A stretch of 64,000 bases of DNA from Vulcanimicrobiota bacterium (GCA_027306785.1 DAHUZB010000013.1:62001-126000); one strand, 5' to 3'. Counted from the stretch's first letter, positions 17,860-27,124 are shown. Numbers and translations: made by a program. Notes: generated by a model from the letters alone, not told the origin.

Positions 17860-19728
17860 TTACTTCGTCGAGAGTTCCACGGCGAAGGTGCGCCCGGGCA
17901 TCGGATAGCCCGCGATGGCGGCATACCGCTCGTTGCCGAGATTCTCACCGCGCAGCGTGAGCAGCAGCTTCGGCGCGATGCGCGCGCGTACGTAGGCTCC
18001 GAGCGTGCTGTAGGTGTCGGCTTGGAAGAAGAGCGGCTGCGTGTGATCGACCGCCGCTCGCGCGCTCTGCGCGCGCAGGCGAATGCCCGCCTCGTCGAAC
18101 CAGCCGCGCGCGCCGCCGTGCAGGTCGAGGCCGAGACTCGCGCTCACCACCGGATCGTTCGGCAGACGCATGCCGCTATCGAGGTTCTCCGCGCGGTAGA
18201 GATCGGTCAGCGCGAGCGTGGTGGTGATACCGTGGAAGGGCAGCGTGGAGGCATCGAGGGTGAACCCTTGCATGAACGCGTGATCGACGTTGCGCGGCCC
18301 GTAGATCGGGAAGCCGTTGGAATCGAACCCGACCGGAATCGAGACGATCAGATCGTTCGTGCGATTCGTGAACCACCCGAGCGTGATGCCGCCGAGCGCG
18401 CGACGGTCGGTCAGCGCGAGATCGCCGACGCCCGCGCGCTCCGGGTGCAGCCCGGCGTAGCCGTATCCCGGGAAGTAGAGTTCGCTTGCGTTCGGGGCGC
18501 GGAAGGCGCTCGCCGCATTCGCGCGCAGCGTGAAGGCGCCGATGTCGCGCATCCACCCGAGCGAGGGCGTGAGCGAACCGCCGAGCGAGCCGTCGCGCTC
18601 CGCGCGCAGACCGAACGAGAGCTCGCCCGCGGGCAGGATCAGGCTTTCTTGTGCGTAGGCGGCGCTCTGTGCGAGCGCGTTGCTCACGACGTTGCCGTTG
18701 CCGTCGTCCGAACGCACGACGCCGCGCGAGAGATCGACGCCGTAGATCGTTCGCTCGTGCGCGCCGTGCACGGTGTCGCGAAGTCCGACGCCGGTTCGGC
18801 CTTCGGTGTTCAACGACGTGAATTGCGTGTAGCACGAAGCGTCGGAGGCGGCGTTGCAGCCGAACGAGATGCGCTGCGATCCGCCGAAGAACTGCGCCAC
18901 CGCCTGCGATTGCGCGCGGTCGCGTTCGAGCGAGAGCGAGGCGTTGTCGTTGACGTCGTGCTCGCGGCTCGTCTCGGAATAGTAGGGAAAGAACCCGATC
19001 GCGCCGGTATCGTCGGATTCGCTCGTCGCGTTCAGCGTGGCGCGCACGTCGCCCAGCATGCGCGAACCGCCGTAGGTTGCGCTCGTGGCACGATAGTCGG
19101 CGTTATCGTGCAGCGTCGGATTCGGCGCGCCGTTCGATGCGCTCGGCGGGAGCGCGTAGGCGTTGGTCGCGACCGTGCGATCGAAGGAGAATCCGCCTCC
19201 GGACACGCGCACCTCGCGATCGTCGAAACTGCCGTAGCGGATCAGCGCGGAACGTGCCGGGGCGGCGTCGGTGAGAATGTTGATGATGCCGCCGATCGCG
19301 CCCGTGCCGTAGAGCGTGGAACCGCCGCCCTCCACGATCTCGATGCGGCGCACGCCCGCGGTCGAGAAGTTGCCGAGCTCGACCGAGTTCGCGAGCTCAC
19401 CGGAGATCGGCGCGCCGTTCACGAGCACGAGCACCTGCGCCGAGCTGCTGCCGCGGATGCCGTAATCGACGCTCGCGCCGATCGGTCCGTAGGCGGCGTA
19501 CTCGACGCCGGGAACGTCGGCGAGCGCGTCACCGACGGTGCGGTAGCCGCGTCGCGCGATCTCGGCGGCGGTCACGACGTAGGTGGTGCGGATCGCGTCA
19601 TGCAGCGTGGTCTCCGAACGATCGCTCGTGACCACGTGCGCGATCTGCGGCGGCGCGCTCGGCGCGGGAGAGGGAGAAACGACGGTGATCGCCGCGGCAA
19701 CGACGCGCAGCGCTCCGATGAGAGCCAT
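17860..19728 (-). CDS. btuB: TonB-dependent outer-membrane cobalamin receptor
   Basis: A 622-residue outer-membrane receptor. After a signal peptide comes the plug domain: DALADVPGVEYAAYGP, the GIRGSS..VLVLVNG core and VRRIEIVEGGGSTLYG about 60-160. A long beta-barrel follows and ends near a typical aromatic/hydrophobic C-terminus (RTFAVELSTK). The frame is open much further upstream but overlaps cobB; ATG at 19728 is preceded by an AAGGAAGG ribosome-binding site with 9-base spacing. The cobalamin riboswitch immediately upstream identifies the ligand as B12 or a cobinamide. The gene is evidence for an outer membrane in this organism. Confidence 0.92.
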   Translation of the reverse strand: MALIGALRVVAAAITVVSPSPAPSAPPQIAHVVTSDRSETTLHDAIRTTYVVTAAEIARRGYRTVGDALADVPGVEYAAYGPIGASVDYGIRGSSSAQVLVLVNGAPISGELANSVELGNFSTAGVRRIEIVEGGGSTLYGTGAIGGIINILTDAAPARSALIRYGSFDDREVRVSGGGFSFDRTVATNAYALPPSASNGAPNPTLHDNADYRATSATYGGSRMLGDVRATLNATSESDDTGAIGFFPYYSETSREHDVNDNASLSLERDRAQSQAVAQFFGGSQRISFGCNAASDASCYTQFTSLNTEGRTGVGLRDTVHGAHERTIYGVDLSRGVVRSDDGNGNVVSNALAQSAAYAQESLILPAGELSFGLRAERDGSLGGSLTPSLGWMRDIGAFTLRANAASAFRAPNASELYFPGYGYAGLHPERAGVGDLALTDRRALGGITLGWFTNRTNDLIVSIPVGFDSNGFPIYGPRNVDHAFMQGFTLDASTLPFHGITTTLALTDLYRAENLDSGMRLPNDPVVSASLGLDLHGGARGWFDEAGIRLRAQSARAAVDHTQPLFFQADTYSTLGAYVRARIAPKLLLTLRGENLGNERYAAIAGYPMPGRTFAVELSTK

Positions 19729-19775
19729 GGATGACGACCTTCCTTTTCGCGAGGAACGAATCAGTGCATATCGGA

Positions 19776-19940
19776 CTGCTGCGGTATCCTGACTCGCAGA
19801 TCGTCGCCTCGGATCGCTCCGTGTTCCGCGCCTTCCCACTCGCGAACGAGCAGTGACGACGGAACGGCTCCCTGCATACAGTGGCGCGACCGTGCCGGAC
19901 TTACACCGGCTTCCCGCGCTGCAGACCTGAGCGGCCAGGA
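19776..19940 (-). promoter_or_regulatory. Cobalamin riboswitch upstream of btuB
   Basis: Read on the minus strand the segment shows the conserved core GGGAAGCCGGTGTAAGTCCG near 19896-19915. This is followed by CGCCACTGTA and, about 80 bases later, a B12 box GAGTCAGGATACC near 19785-19797. These blocks, in this order, define the adenosylcobalamin-sensing aptamer family. The btuB ribosome-binding site is about 30 bases downstream, close enough for B12 to block translation or transcription. Exact ends of the outer stem were not determined. Confidence 0.92.
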
Positions 19941-19983
19941 TTGGCAGAGGCGTGGACGCGGACCTGCTGGAACCGAAGCGGCC

Positions 19984-21279
19984 GTGCAGAACGCGCTCGG
20001 CATCGTCGCGATCGGGACCGGTGAAGGGAAGACGCTGGTCGCACTCGCGCTCGCGCGTGCGCTCGCGCGCGGCGGATACGCCGTCGCGCCGTTCAAAGTC
20101 GGGCCGGATTTTCTCGATGCGCGGCTCTACGAGGTCGCTTGCGGGCTGCGCGCGCGCAACCTCGATCTCTACCTCGACGGCGCGGAGCGCGTGCGCGACG
20201 AACTCGCGCACGCCGAGCGCGACGGCCGCGCGGTCGTGGTCGAGGGCATGATGGGACTCTTCGACGGCGACGACGAGGGTGCGACGTCGAGCGCGCACGT
20301 GCTCGCCCTCGCGGAGATGCCGGCGCTGCTCGTCGTGGACGGCTGGCGCATGTCGCAGTCCGCGGCGGCCGTCGCGCTCGGGTGTGCCGCGATGCAGCCG
20401 CGGGTCGCGCTGCGCGGCGTGATTCTCAACCGCAGCGGCGGCGGCGCGCACGAGCGCGCGGTACGCCGCGCGTGCGAAGCGGCGGGCATTCCGTTGCTCG
20501 CCGCGCTGCCGTACGACGCGGGTTGGGCGATTCCCGAACGTCATCTGGGGCTCGCCGTCGACGGCCTGCCGGGCCTCGACGCGATGCTCGACGCGGTCGC
20601 CGCGCGTCTTGCCGAACAGCTCGATCTGCATGCGTTGTTCGGTCGACCGCAGGCGCCCGCGCCCGCGCCCGCGGCACCGTCGAGCGGCCCGACGATCGCG
20701 TACGCGGCCGATGAGGCGCTGTGGTTCACCTATCCGCAGACGCTTGATGCGCTCGCGCAACTCGCGCGGCCGGTGCCCTTCTCCCCGCTGCGCGATCGCG
20801 AGCTTCCGCCCGGCACGCGCGGGATTTGGCTCGGCGGCGGCTATCCGGAGACGCACGCCGCCGCGCTCGAAGCGAACGTCGCGATGCGGGCTGCCATCCG
20901 GGACGCCGCGGCGAGCGGCGTCCCGATCTACGCGGAGTGCGGCGGCTACATGTATCTCGCCGACGCGCTCGAGACGGCGCAGGGGCGCCATGCGATGGCG
21001 GGCGTGTTGCGCGGTTCGACGACGATCGCGCAGCCGCGCCTCACCATCGGCTATCGCTCGCTGCGCGCCGCGCACGCGACGCTCTTCGACGACGCGGGCG
21101 AGACGGTACGCGGCTACGAATTCCACTCCGCATCCTCGGCGATCGACGAGCCCCCCGCCTACGACGGGCCCGGCGATCGCGGCGCGCTCGGCGCCGATCT
21201 GCTCGCCGGGTTTCTCCACCGACGCTTCTTTCCGGGAGATCGAACGATATGGCGCTTCGTCGAACGCTGCGCGCGCTGA
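19984..21279 (+). CDS. cobB: Cobyrinate a,c-diamide synthase
   Basis: Glutamine-dependent amidase that converts the a and c carboxyls of (hydrogeno)cobyrinate to amides in corrin synthesis. The 431-residue protein has the N-terminal ATP-binding domain (IGTGEGKT, 9-16, a variant P-loop; FKVGPDFLDARL) and VVEGMMGLFDG. The C-terminal class-I glutamine amidotransferase half has the nucleophile cysteine in YAECGGYMYLA near 315-325 and a late HSAS histidine. GTG at 19984 is the only sensible start. It diverges from btuB and overlaps btuF by 31 bp. No other ring-synthesis genes are in the window. Confidence 0.9.
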   Translation: MQNALGIVAIGTGEGKTLVALALARALARGGYAVAPFKVGPDFLDARLYEVACGLRARNLDLYLDGAERVRDELAHAERDGRAVVVEGMMGLFDGDDEGATSSAHVLALAEMPALLVVDGWRMSQSAAAVALGCAAMQPRVALRGVILNRSGGGAHERAVRRACEAAGIPLLAALPYDAGWAIPERHLGLAVDGLPGLDAMLDAVAARLAEQLDLHALFGRPQAPAPAPAAPSSGPTIAYAADEALWFTYPQTLDALAQLARPVPFSPLRDRELPPGTRGIWLGGGYPETHAAALEANVAMRAAIRDAAASGVPIYAECGGYMYLADALETAQGRHAMAGVLRGSTTIAQPRLTIGYRSLRAAHATLFDDAGETVRGYEFHSASSAIDEPPAYDGPGDRGALGADLLAGFLHRRFFPGDRTIWRFVERCAR

Positions 21280-22082
21280 TTCTGCTCGCCGTCCTCGCCG
21301 CGAGCGGGCTCGCGCCCGCGCGCGCAGCCGACGTGCGGGTGGTCGCGCTCATCCCGTCGCTCGCGCAGGATGCCTTCGCGATCGGCGCCCACGTCGTTGC
21401 GGTCTCGCGCTTCACGGGCGACGTGGCGCAGGCGCGCGGGCTGCCGCGCGTCGCGGATTTTCAGAGCGTCGACGTGGAACGCATCGTCGCGCTCCATCCC
21501 GATGTCGTGGTCGGGATTCCGTCGCAGGAACGCTACACGGCGCCGCTGCGGCGCCTGGGCGTACGCGTCGTGCTCGTCCCCGACGACTCGTACGACGATA
21601 TCTTTCGCGACATCGAGGCGCTCGGCACGCTGACGCATCGGCAGGCGCGCGCTCGCGCGTTGATCGCCTCGTTGCGCGCACGGACCGCGCGTCTGGTGGA
21701 GCTCGCGCGTGCGGTGCACGGGCGCCCGTCGGTCTTCGTCGCGCTCGGCACCGGTCCGGTCTGGACCGCGGGCGCGGGTTCGTATGTCGGGCGTTTGATC
21801 GAGCTTGCGGGCGGGCGCAACGCGGCGGCCGATCTGCGGCAGCCGTGGGGGGCCTACAGCGCCGAAGCGCTGCTGCGCGCGCAGCCCGATGCGATCGTGA
21901 CCGGGCCCGACACGCACCTGCATGACGTGCTCGACCGCGAACCCTGGCGGAGCTTGCGCGCCGTGCGCGAAGGGCACGTTTTCACCACGAACGATCCGCG
22001 CATCGAAGATGCGCTCTTCCGTCCGGGACCGGACTATAATGAGGGACTCCGCTGGCTGATCGAACGCTTGTCGTCGCTGTAG
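21249..22082 (+). CDS. btuF: Cobalamin-binding periplasmic protein of ABC transporter
   Basis: A 277-residue substrate-binding protein of the helical-backbone (BtuF/FhuD) class. A signal peptide covers about 1-26. The mature protein opens VVALIPSLAQDAFAIGAHVVAV, and VERIVALHPDVVVG plus RVVLVPDDSYDDI are typical of metal-chelate binders. It would deliver B12 from BtuB to BtuC-BtuD. ATG at 21249 lies inside the end of cobB, and its own end overlaps the probable start of hflX; all three are likely on one message. Binding of another chelate cannot be excluded by sequence, but context favours cobalamin. Confidence 0.87.
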   Translation: MALRRTLRALILLAVLAASGLAPARAADVRVVALIPSLAQDAFAIGAHVVAVSRFTGDVAQARGLPRVADFQSVDVERIVALHPDVVVGIPSQERYTAPLRRLGVRVVLVPDDSYDDIFRDIEALGTLTHRQARARALIASLRARTARLVELARAVHGRPSVFVALGTGPVWTAGAGSYVGRLIELAGGRNAAADLRQPWGAYSAEALLRAQPDAIVTGPDTHLHDVLDREPWRSLRAVREGHVFTTNDPRIEDALFRPGPDYNEGLRWLIERLSSL

Positions 22083-23110
22083 ATACGCAGGATCCGCGAC
22101 GCCCGCTCGAACCCGAACTCCTGGAATTCGAAGCGCTCGCGCAAGCCGCGGGCGCCGAGATCGTCGAACGCATCGTGCAGCGGCGTCCGCACGTCGATCC
22201 CGCCACGCTCGTGGGCAGCGGCAAGGCGCAGGAGATCGCCGAGCGCGCGAAAGCGCTCGACGCGAAACTCGTGCTCGTGCTCAACGATCTGCGTCCGCGC
22301 CAGCGCAAGAATTTGGAGCGGGTGATCAGCGTGCCGATCGTCGATCGCACGATGCTGATTCTCGACGTCTTCGCGCGCCACGCGCGCAGCCGCGAAGGCA
22401 AGCTGCAGGTGGAGCTCGCGCAACTGCGTTTTCGTCAGTCGAACCTGATCGGGGTCGGCGCGGATCTCTCGCGCCTGGGCGGCGGCATCGGCACGCGCGG
22501 CCCCGGCGAGACGAAGCTCGAAGTCGATCGGCGTCGCATTCAGACGCGCATCAGCGTGCTGCGCAAGCAACTGGAGGACGTGCGGCGTCAGCGGGGCACG
22601 CGGCGCGCGGCGCCGCACCGCGAACCGCTCGTCGCGCTCGTCGGCTACACCAACGTCGGCAAGTCCTCGCTGCTCAACGCGCTCGCGCGCAGCGACGCCT
22701 TCGTGGCCGACCAACCCTTCGCGACGCTCGATCCGACGATTCGCCGCGTCTATCTCGCGCCGGAGCGCTACGTGCGCATGGCCGATACCGTCGGCTTCAT
22801 CACCGATCTGCCCAAGGATTTGGTGAACGCGTTTCTCGCGACGCTCGAGGAGTTGCGCGAGGCCGATCTGCTCGTGCACGTGCTCGATGCATCGAACCCC
22901 GATTGGCCGCGCCAGCGCGCGGCGGTCGAGGCGATTCTGCACGAACTCGAGCTGGATGCGGCCCCACGCCTGCTCGTCTTCAACAAGATTGACGCGGCGC
23001 CGGGCGAGCCGCCCGGTGAGCCCGGCGCGCTTGCGGTGAGCGCTCGCTCGGGCGTGGGACTCGACGAGCTGCGCGCGGCGATCGTCGAGCGGAGCGCCGC
23101 CCCGGCGTAG
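22052..23110 (+). CDS. hflX: Ribosome-associated GTPase HflX, probable CTG start
   Basis: HflX splits stalled or hibernating ribosomes. The N-terminal domain contains RRPHVDPATLVGSGKAQE, then the conserved RTMLILDVFARHARSREGK and GIGTRGPGETKLE. The GTPase domain has G1 GYTNVGKSS, G3 DTVGF and G4 NKID. Conserved residues extend upstream of the first GTG (22175) to a stop at 22040, and no ATG, GTG or TTG lies in that stretch. The only plausible start is CTG at 22052, with GAGGG 6 bases before it, giving 352 residues. This overlaps btuF by 31 bp. The downstream protease starts 20 bases after the stop. Confidence 0.88.
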   Translation: MADRTLVVAVDTQDPRRPLEPELLEFEALAQAAGAEIVERIVQRRPHVDPATLVGSGKAQEIAERAKALDAKLVLVLNDLRPRQRKNLERVISVPIVDRTMLILDVFARHARSREGKLQVELAQLRFRQSNLIGVGADLSRLGGGIGTRGPGETKLEVDRRRIQTRISVLRKQLEDVRRQRGTRRAAPHREPLVALVGYTNVGKSSLLNALARSDAFVADQPFATLDPTIRRVYLAPERYVRMADTVGFITDLPKDLVNAFLATLEELREADLLVHVLDASNPDWPRQRAAVEAILHELELDAAPRLLVFNKIDAAPGEPPGEPGALAVSARSGVGLDELRAAIVERSAAPA

Positions 23111-23130
23111 CGAACATCCATCGCGATCCC

Positions 23131-23832
23131 ATGCGTATCTCCGTGCTCGCGCTCATCGCAGCGCTCTCCCTCGTCGTGTCCGCATGTTCGCCCGGCTATC
23201 CGGACGATCGCGTCGTGCGTTCGATTCGCGCATTGCGCCCGTCGGTCGTGCTGCTGACCATGCGCGTGCCGCCCGAGAAGAAGAGCGACGGCTACGACGA
23301 TGCGTACGCGACGGGCGTGGTCGTCGCGAGCGGGCGGTGGGGCAGCGACATTCTGACCGTCGCGCATGCGGTGGACGGCGCATGGCGCATGCACGCGACC
23401 GTCGACAACACGCGCAAGGTCCCGGCACACGTGGTCGCCATGAACAAGACGCTCGACGTCGCGCTCGTGCGCACCGCGGCACCCGATCTCACCGTCGCCT
23501 CGCTCGGGCACTCATCGCAGCTCGAATCGCAGATCGGACGCGACATCGGCGTGCTCGGCTATCCGATCCCGGACGAGTTTCAAGACGAGAATCTCGGCCT
23601 CGCCACCTCGGTCAACGTGGGGCGACTTTCGTCGATTCGCAAGGATGCGCTCGAAGTCGCGCTCCCGATCGTACCCGGTGAGAGCGGCGGTCCGATCTTC
23701 CTTACCGATACGGGCGAGATCATCGGGATCGCCGAGTCTCGTTTCGACGACGAGCATTCGATCGGATTCGCGCTGCCGATCGACGACGCGCGCACCTTTC
23801 TTCACCGTCACGACGCCGAACACGGCTTCTAG
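23131..23832 (+). CDS. Lipoprotein trypsin-like serine protease
   Basis: A 233-residue chymotrypsin-fold protease of the S1C/DegP type without a PDZ domain. A lipoprotein signal ends in VSAC with Cys19 as lipidation site. The catalytic triad is His79 (LTVAHAV), Asp109 (KTLDVAL) and Ser185 (GESGGPIF). It would act on the periplasmic face of a membrane, probably in protein quality control; substrates are unknown. It follows hflX after 20 bp. Its stop shares the CTAG at 23829-23832 with the convergent channel gene. Confidence 0.82.
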   Translation: MRISVLALIAALSLVVSACSPGYPDDRVVRSIRALRPSVVLLTMRVPPEKKSDGYDDAYATGVVVASGRWGSDILTVAHAVDGAWRMHATVDNTRKVPAHVVAMNKTLDVALVRTAAPDLTVASLGHSSQLESQIGRDIGVLGYPIPDEFQDENLGLATSVNVGRLSSIRKDALEVALPIVPGESGGPIFLTDTGEIIGIAESRFDDEHSIGFALPIDDARTFLHRHDAEHGF

Positions 23833-24950
23833 TGGTGCGGGTGGTCGAGCGACGCGCGGTCGCCGACCCATTGTAGCGGCGGAATCGAGAAGAAGTGCGC
23901 GAGGGCGTCGAGCGAGCCCGCGTACTCGGCCCGCAATTGGGCAAAGCGTTCCCAGGCACGCTCGCGCTCGTGCAGGTCGTAGCCCGCGTTCGCGAGCCGG
24001 TCGCAGGCGTGATCGAACTCCGCGCGCGTGATGCCCGCGTCGTGCGTGGTCACGCGCACGTGAAAGTAGCGCGCGAGATCGTTCGCGGCGTGACGGCCGA
24101 GATTGTGAAAGATGCGCGCTTCGCCCGCGCTGCACTTCACGGTCGTGAGCGCGAGCGTGGCGGCGTCGAGCAGCGTGCCGAGCGTGCCGACCCACGATTG
24201 GTTGTCGTGACTCGAGCGAAAATACGCGAGCGTGGGATAGGCGAGGTGCGTCTCCATCACCACCGCGCACCACTGCTGGGCGTCGCGCATGAGGGCGGGC
24301 AGGCCTTCGGTTACCCCGGCGTAGCCCGCGATCGCGAGCAGCCCGATGCCGCTCGGCGGCATCCCGGCGCGCGCGCCGATCTGCACGACGAAGGCCTCGC
24401 GCGTTTGGAACGAGCCGAAGATCGCGAATAAATAGGCGGTGGTGGTGGAGACGACGGCGAGGCCCGATGCGCCCGCCGCGAGCGAGATCAGCCGCGTGAC
24501 GCCGTTCGATCCCACGAAATCGCCGAAGCCGATCGTGAAGTACGCGGTTCCCGCGAAGTAGAGCGCCTGCGGAAAGGTCTCGATCGTCGGCCGCACGCCA
24601 GCGCGCAGCGCGAAGAGCATCAGCCCGTAGCCGAAGAGCAGCAGAAGCGACCAGAGCGCGAGAATCGCGATGAGATTGAACGGCGCGAAGACCGCGAGCA
24701 AATCCTCGCGGCGTTCGTCGTCGCGCGGATGGATGCGCCACGCGAGCGAGGGCCACAGGCCCCAGAGCAGCCGCGTCTGATACGAGCTCGGCCGGAACCG
24801 GCGGCCGACCGCGCGCGGCACGATCACCGACTGAAAGACGTCGTTGAGCGCGAGCGCGACCAGGATCGCGCCGACGGCGAGTTCGACGATCGTAACGGCG
24901 AGCATCTCGACGGGAGAGTTCAACGCGCGCTCGCCGAAGGCTTTGCGCAT
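23829..24950 (-). CDS. Two-transmembrane ion-channel family protein
   Basis: A protein of about 373 residues with an N-terminal membrane helix, a second group of helices and a potassium-channel-like pore loop, TAYFTIGFGDFVG (filter TIGFGD instead of the usual TVGYGD). A further helix is followed by a roughly 190-residue soluble C-terminal domain unlike RCK/TrkA-N, lacking an obvious nucleotide-binding glycine motif. ATG at 24950 has a GAGGGTGAG ribosome site, but its start codon overlaps that of cobU on the other strand; ATG at 24905 would begin directly at the first helix. GTG at 24968 is also in frame. Confidence 0.75.
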   Translation of the reverse strand: MRKAFGERALNSPVEMLAVTIVELAVGAILVALALNDVFQSVIVPRAVGRRFRPSSYQTRLLWGLWPSLAWRIHPRDDERREDLLAVFAPFNLIAILALWSLLLLFGYGLMLFALRAGVRPTIETFPQALYFAGTAYFTIGFGDFVGSNGVTRLISLAAGASGLAVVSTTTAYLFAIFGSFQTREAFVVQIGARAGMPPSGIGLLAIAGYAGVTEGLPALMRDAQQWCAVVMETHLAYPTLAYFRSSHDNQSWVGTLGTLLDAATLALTTVKCSAGEARIFHNLGRHAANDLARYFHVRVTTHDAGITRAEFDHACDRLANAGYDLHERERAWERFAQLRAEYAGSLDALAHFFSIPPLQWVGDRASLDHPHH

Positions 24951-25527
24951 GGCGCTCACCCTCGTCACCGGCCCCGTGCGTTCCGGAAAAAGCCGCTTCG
25001 TCGTGCAGATCGCGCAGGCATCGGGCAGGCGCGTGCGCTTCGTCGCGACCGCGCTGCGCGATGAACGCGACGACGAATGGGATGCGCGGCTGCGCAGGCA
25101 TCGTCACGATCGTCCGAGCGCGTGGGAGACGATCGAGAGCGCGGAGCTCGGACATCGCGAACTCCTCGCGCTCTTCGCGCGCGCCGACGAGTCGGAGAGC
25201 ATCGTCTTCGATGCCCTCGGCACGTGGCTTGCGGCGCGCATCGGCACGCAGATCGAGGCCTTCGAGCGCGACTACGCGGCGTTCGAGGCGCGATTGGATG
25301 CCGAGGCCGGCGAGCTCGCGAGCGCGATGCTCGGCTCGCGCGCGCAGGTGGTGGTGGTGGCCGAAGAGGTCGGATGGGACGTCGTCCCCGTCGCGGCTTC
25401 GGCGCGGCTTTTTCGCGACGTGCTCGGGCGGATGAAGCAGCGGCTCGCCGCCGAGAGCGAGCGCGCGTACCTGGTCGTGTGCGGCTACGCGCTCGACCTG
25501 CGCGCGCTCGGTACGACGATCGCGTGA
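24949..25527 (+). CDS. cobU: Adenosylcobinamide kinase / adenosylcobinamide-phosphate guanylyltransferase
   Basis: A 192-residue bifunctional enzyme that phosphorylates adenosylcobinamide and then attaches GMP, activating it for the nucleotide loop of B12. The P-loop GPVRSGKS is at 8-15, and RHRHDRPSAWETIE and EEVGWDVVP are family motifs. ATG at 24949 is chosen because the conserved N-terminus begins immediately there (MALTLVTGPVRSGKS); GAAGG lies 8 bases upstream. With btuBCDF and cobB it indicates corrinoid salvage as well as uptake. Neither cobS nor cobT is in the window. Confidence 0.92.
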   Translation: MALTLVTGPVRSGKSRFVVQIAQASGRRVRFVATALRDERDDEWDARLRRHRHDRPSAWETIESAELGHRELLALFARADESESIVFDALGTWLAARIGTQIEAFERDYAAFEARLDAEAGELASAMLGSRAQVVVVAEEVGWDVVPVAASARLFRDVLGRMKQRLAAESERAYLVVCGYALDLRALGTTIA

Positions 25528-25534
25528 CCCGCGC

Positions 25535-27124
25535 GTGACGAACGCGCTGCTGCTCGTCGTGCTCCTCGCCGCGGTCGTCGCGATCGCGGTCGCGGCCAAA
25601 CGCGCGGCCGTGCCCTATCCGATCGCATTCGTCTTCGGCGGCATCGCGCTTGCGTTCGTGCCGAATCTTCCACGACCGCACATCGATCCGAATCTGATCT
25701 TTTTGATCGTGCTGCCGCCGCTGCTCTACGGCGGCGGCTGGTCGACCGATTGGGACGAATTTCGGCGAAATCTGCGGCCGATCGCGCTGCTGGCCTTCGG
25801 TCTCGTCGTCTTCACTACGCTCGTGGTGGCGTACGTCGCGCACGCGCTCGCGGGATTGAGCCTGCCGATGGCCTTCATTCTCGGAGCGATCGTCGCGCCG
25901 CCCGACGCGGTCGCCGCCGAGGCCGTGTTCGCGCGGCTCGCCGTGCCGCGTCGGATCGTCGCGGTGCTCACCGGCGAGGGATTGGTGAACGACGCGACCG
26001 CGCTCGTGCTCTATCGCTTCGCGGTCGCGGCGGCGGTTTCGGGGCTCTTTTCGTTCGCGCACGCGAGCGCGGCATTCGTGATCGCCTCGGTCGGCGGAAT
26101 CGCGATCGGGCTCGCGAGCGGGCTTGCGATCGAGGCGGTGCTGCGCCTGCTCGCGCGCGGCGACCTGCGCGACGCGACGATCTCGAACGTGTTGTTGCTG
26201 CTCGCACCGTATGCCGCCTATCTGCCCGCCGACGCGCTCGGCACCTCGGGCGTGCTCGCGGTGGTTGCCGCGGCGATCTATCTGAGCCGTCGCTCGGTCA
26301 CGGCGCTCGACGCCGAAGGGCGCATCGTCGGTGCGGCGGTGTGGCAGGTGATGATCTTCCTCCTCAACGCGCTCGTCTTTCTGTTGATCGGCTTGGAATT
26401 GCCCGGCATCGTCGCGTCGCTCGCATCGACGCGACGTTTCGTCGATGACGCGCTGCTGGTGAGTCTCGTCGTGATCCTCGTGCGCATCGTCTGGGTCTTT
26501 CCGGCGACGTGGCTCCCGCGGCTTTTCAGCGCGCGTGTGCGGCGCGACGATCCCCTACCGTCGTGGCGCTCCGTCGGCGTCATCGCGTGGAGCGGAATGC
26601 GTGGGATCGTCTCCCTCGCCGCGGCGCTCGCCCTGCCCTACACCGACGCGCACGGCGCGCCGCTCGCGGGTCGCGCGGAGATCATCTTCATCACGCTCTG
26701 CGTGATCGTCGCGACGCTGATCGTGCAGGGACTCTCGCTTGCGCCGCTGATTCGCGCGCTCGGCATCGGCGAGACGCACGCGCGGCGTCGCCTGGAGACG
26801 ACGATTCGCATCCGCGCGCTCGAAGCGGCCGTCGCGCATCTGCGAACGCTCGAATCCGGCTTCGCCTCACCGCGGCAATGGGAGGTGGCCGGGCGGATCC
26901 TCGGCGCCTACGAGCAGCGCATCGATCATCTGCGCGGTCACCTGCATGCGCCGGGCGAGGAGCCGAACGCGAGCGAGAGCGCGGTCGCGCATACGCTCGA
27001 ACGCGCGACGCTCGATGCCGAACGCGACGAGATCGCGCGACTTCGCCGCGCCGGGGAGATCCCCGACGACGTCTTTCGGGCGATCGAGTACGACCTCGAT
27101 CTCGCCGATCTGCGGCTGCGCTAG
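25535..27124 (+). CDS. CPA1-family Na+(K+)/H+ antiporter
   Basis: A 529-residue integral membrane exchanger with about twelve helices in residues 1-410 and a charged, helical cytoplasmic tail (about 420-529). The transport-site pair is in GEGLVNDATALVL (Asn-Asp), preceded by ILGAIVAPPDAVAAEAVF where many relatives have a TDP motif. A WSGMRGIVSLAAALALP segment follows, all typical of the NhaP/bacterial NHE group. It exchanges cytoplasmic Na+ or K+ for protons. GTG at 25535 is the start, 7 bp after cobU. Its stop shares CTAG (27121-27124) with the convergent gene. Confidence 0.88.
   Translation: MTNALLLVVLLAAVVAIAVAAKRAAVPYPIAFVFGGIALAFVPNLPRPHIDPNLIFLIVLPPLLYGGGWSTDWDEFRRNLRPIALLAFGLVVFTTLVVAYVAHALAGLSLPMAFILGAIVAPPDAVAAEAVFARLAVPRRIVAVLTGEGLVNDATALVLYRFAVAAAVSGLFSFAHASAAFVIASVGGIAIGLASGLAIEAVLRLLARGDLRDATISNVLLLLAPYAAYLPADALGTSGVLAVVAAAIYLSRRSVTALDAEGRIVGAAVWQVMIFLLNALVFLLIGLELPGIVASLASTRRFVDDALLVSLVVILVRIVWVFPATWLPRLFSARVRRDDPLPSWRSVGVIAWSGMRGIVSLAAALALPYTDAHGAPLAGRAEIIFITLCVIVATLIVQGLSLAPLIRALGIGETHARRRLETTIRIRALEAAVAHLRTLESGFASPRQWEVAGRILGAYEQRIDHLRGHLHAPGEEPNASESAVAHTLERATLDAERDEIARLRRAGEIPDDVFRAIEYDLDLADLRLR

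Noticed and set aside
17644-19734. Very long open frame on the plus strand opposite btuB
   Set aside because: Arg/Glu/Ala-rich translation without family motifs; the opposite strand has a clear TonB receptor. Such antisense frames are common at this GC content.
19900-19984. Cobalamin riboswitch acting on cobB
   Set aside because: The conserved aptamer blocks read only on the minus strand toward btuB.
22035-22040. Perfect TATAAT as a promoter for hflX
   Set aside because: It encodes part of btuF (Asp-Tyr-Asn), has no matching -35, and hflX is already coupled to btuF.
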